Shown: positions 5,138 to 5,400 of the stretch, one piece after another
Position numbering within the stretch: the first letter of the stretch is position 1
Layout: each line of letters starts with the position of its first letter
Assembly (NCBI GenBank): GCA_009699025.1
Contig: WLOZ01000166.1
Coordinates: 1-5,400, forward strand
Direction of reading: 5' to 3'
DNA: 5,400 nt
From: Actinomycetota bacterium
GTDB taxonomy: Bacteria; Actinomycetota; Actinomycetes; S36-B12; CAIYMF01
Notes under the pieces: model-generated
Database searches by the model: none
Told to the model about the DNA's origin: nothing
What the model saw: only the letters and a program-made list of their open reading frames with translations
Position numbers and translations under genes: made by a program

Positions 5138-5400
5138 ATGTTTGCCGAAGAGGCGCTGGCGCAGTTCGCGGCCGCACAGGTGGTGGTGCCCGTCGAGGTG
5201 CAGGAAATGTGCCTGGTGGGGCTCTCGGACTCGCTGGGCGTTGGAGTGGGGGGACTGGCTGCGGAGTCGGCCGTGATCACCCGGTCCCTCCTCGCTGAGG
5301 CGGACTCAGGCGGCACTCACGTGTGGGCGTCGTCGCAGCGGCTGCCGCCCCGGGATGCCGCGTGGCTGCTGGGGGTTTCCTCCCACGCGCTCGACTTCGA
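5138..5400 (+). CDS. MmgE/PrpD-family protein (5' part, runs off the window)
   Basis: An ATG at 5138 opens a frame with no stop up to the right edge (87 full codons). The translation has the N-terminal pattern of the MmgE/PrpD family (2-methylcitrate dehydratase, cis-aconitate decarboxylase and many uncharacterised relatives). It shows LAQFAAAQ near residue 7, a helix ending in LSDSLGVGVGGL (usual LLDTLGVALAG), THVWASSQRLPPRDAAWLLGV, and SSHALDFD at the edge (usual AHALDFDD). The catalytic residues lie downstream and cannot be checked. No clear ribosome site precedes 5138. The frame stays open back to 5030, with another ATG at 5042, but those 32 extra residues are arginine-rich and unlike the family, so 5138 is preferred. 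Substrate unknown; family members are frequently found in catabolic clusters. Confidence 0.8.
   Translation, partial: MFAEEALAQFAAAQVVVPVEVQEMCLVGLSDSLGVGVGGLAAESAVITRSLLAEADSGGTHVWASSQRLPPRDAAWLLGVSSHALDF

Overview
The window is high-GC DNA with GC-rich third codon positions, Shine-Dalgarno starts and tightly packed genes. It carries IclR and TetR regulators and a two-component flavin monooxygenase. This fits a catabolic region of an actinomycete (Actinomycetota), but I cannot name the genus from the sequence alone. No tRNA, rRNA, CRISPR array or transposase was seen.

Left part (1-3327, + strand): a run of genes for oxygenative breakdown of a phenolic or polycyclic aromatic compound. It begins with the 3' end of a flavin-dependent hydroxylase (HpaB/HsaA/DszC-like, acyl-CoA-dehydrogenase fold). 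An IclR-family regulator follows, then a type I extradiol (meta-cleavage) dioxygenase with all its iron ligands. Last is a 391-residue protein with an N-terminal HpaC/HsaB-like flavin reductase domain and a C-terminal half that resembles the effector-binding domain of IclR regulators, without their DNA-binding domain. In outline, the reductase supplies reduced flavin to the hydroxylase, which makes a catechol, and the dioxygenase opens the catechol ring. The IclR regulator, and probably the IclR-like half of the reductase, would sense a pathway compound.

Middle (3328-3641): no intact gene. Immediately after the reductase is the start of a fumarylacetoacetate-hydrolase (FAH) family gene, stopped by TAG at codon 13 and lost after about 26 codons. 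On the opposite strand, directly downstream of the TetR gene, is the start of a short-chain dehydrogenase (SDR) that keeps only its first Rossmann motif. Two convergent operons thus appear to have lost their distal genes here, most simply by a deletion. Three small hairpins lie in the same stretch.

Right part (3642-5400): a minus-strand gene encodes a 435-residue tandem TetR regulator, two full TetR units in one chain made by internal duplication. It is divergent from a MmgE/PrpD-family gene that runs off the right edge. The 188-bp divergent intergenic region holds a ladder of TCGTGCC repeats at 12-bp spacing interleaved with a good -10 hexamer, a natural candidate operator for the tandem TetR.

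The most interesting items are the flavin reductase-IclR effector-domain fusion beside a true IclR regulator, the tandem TetR with its adjacent repeat ladder, and the double gene-remnant junction.
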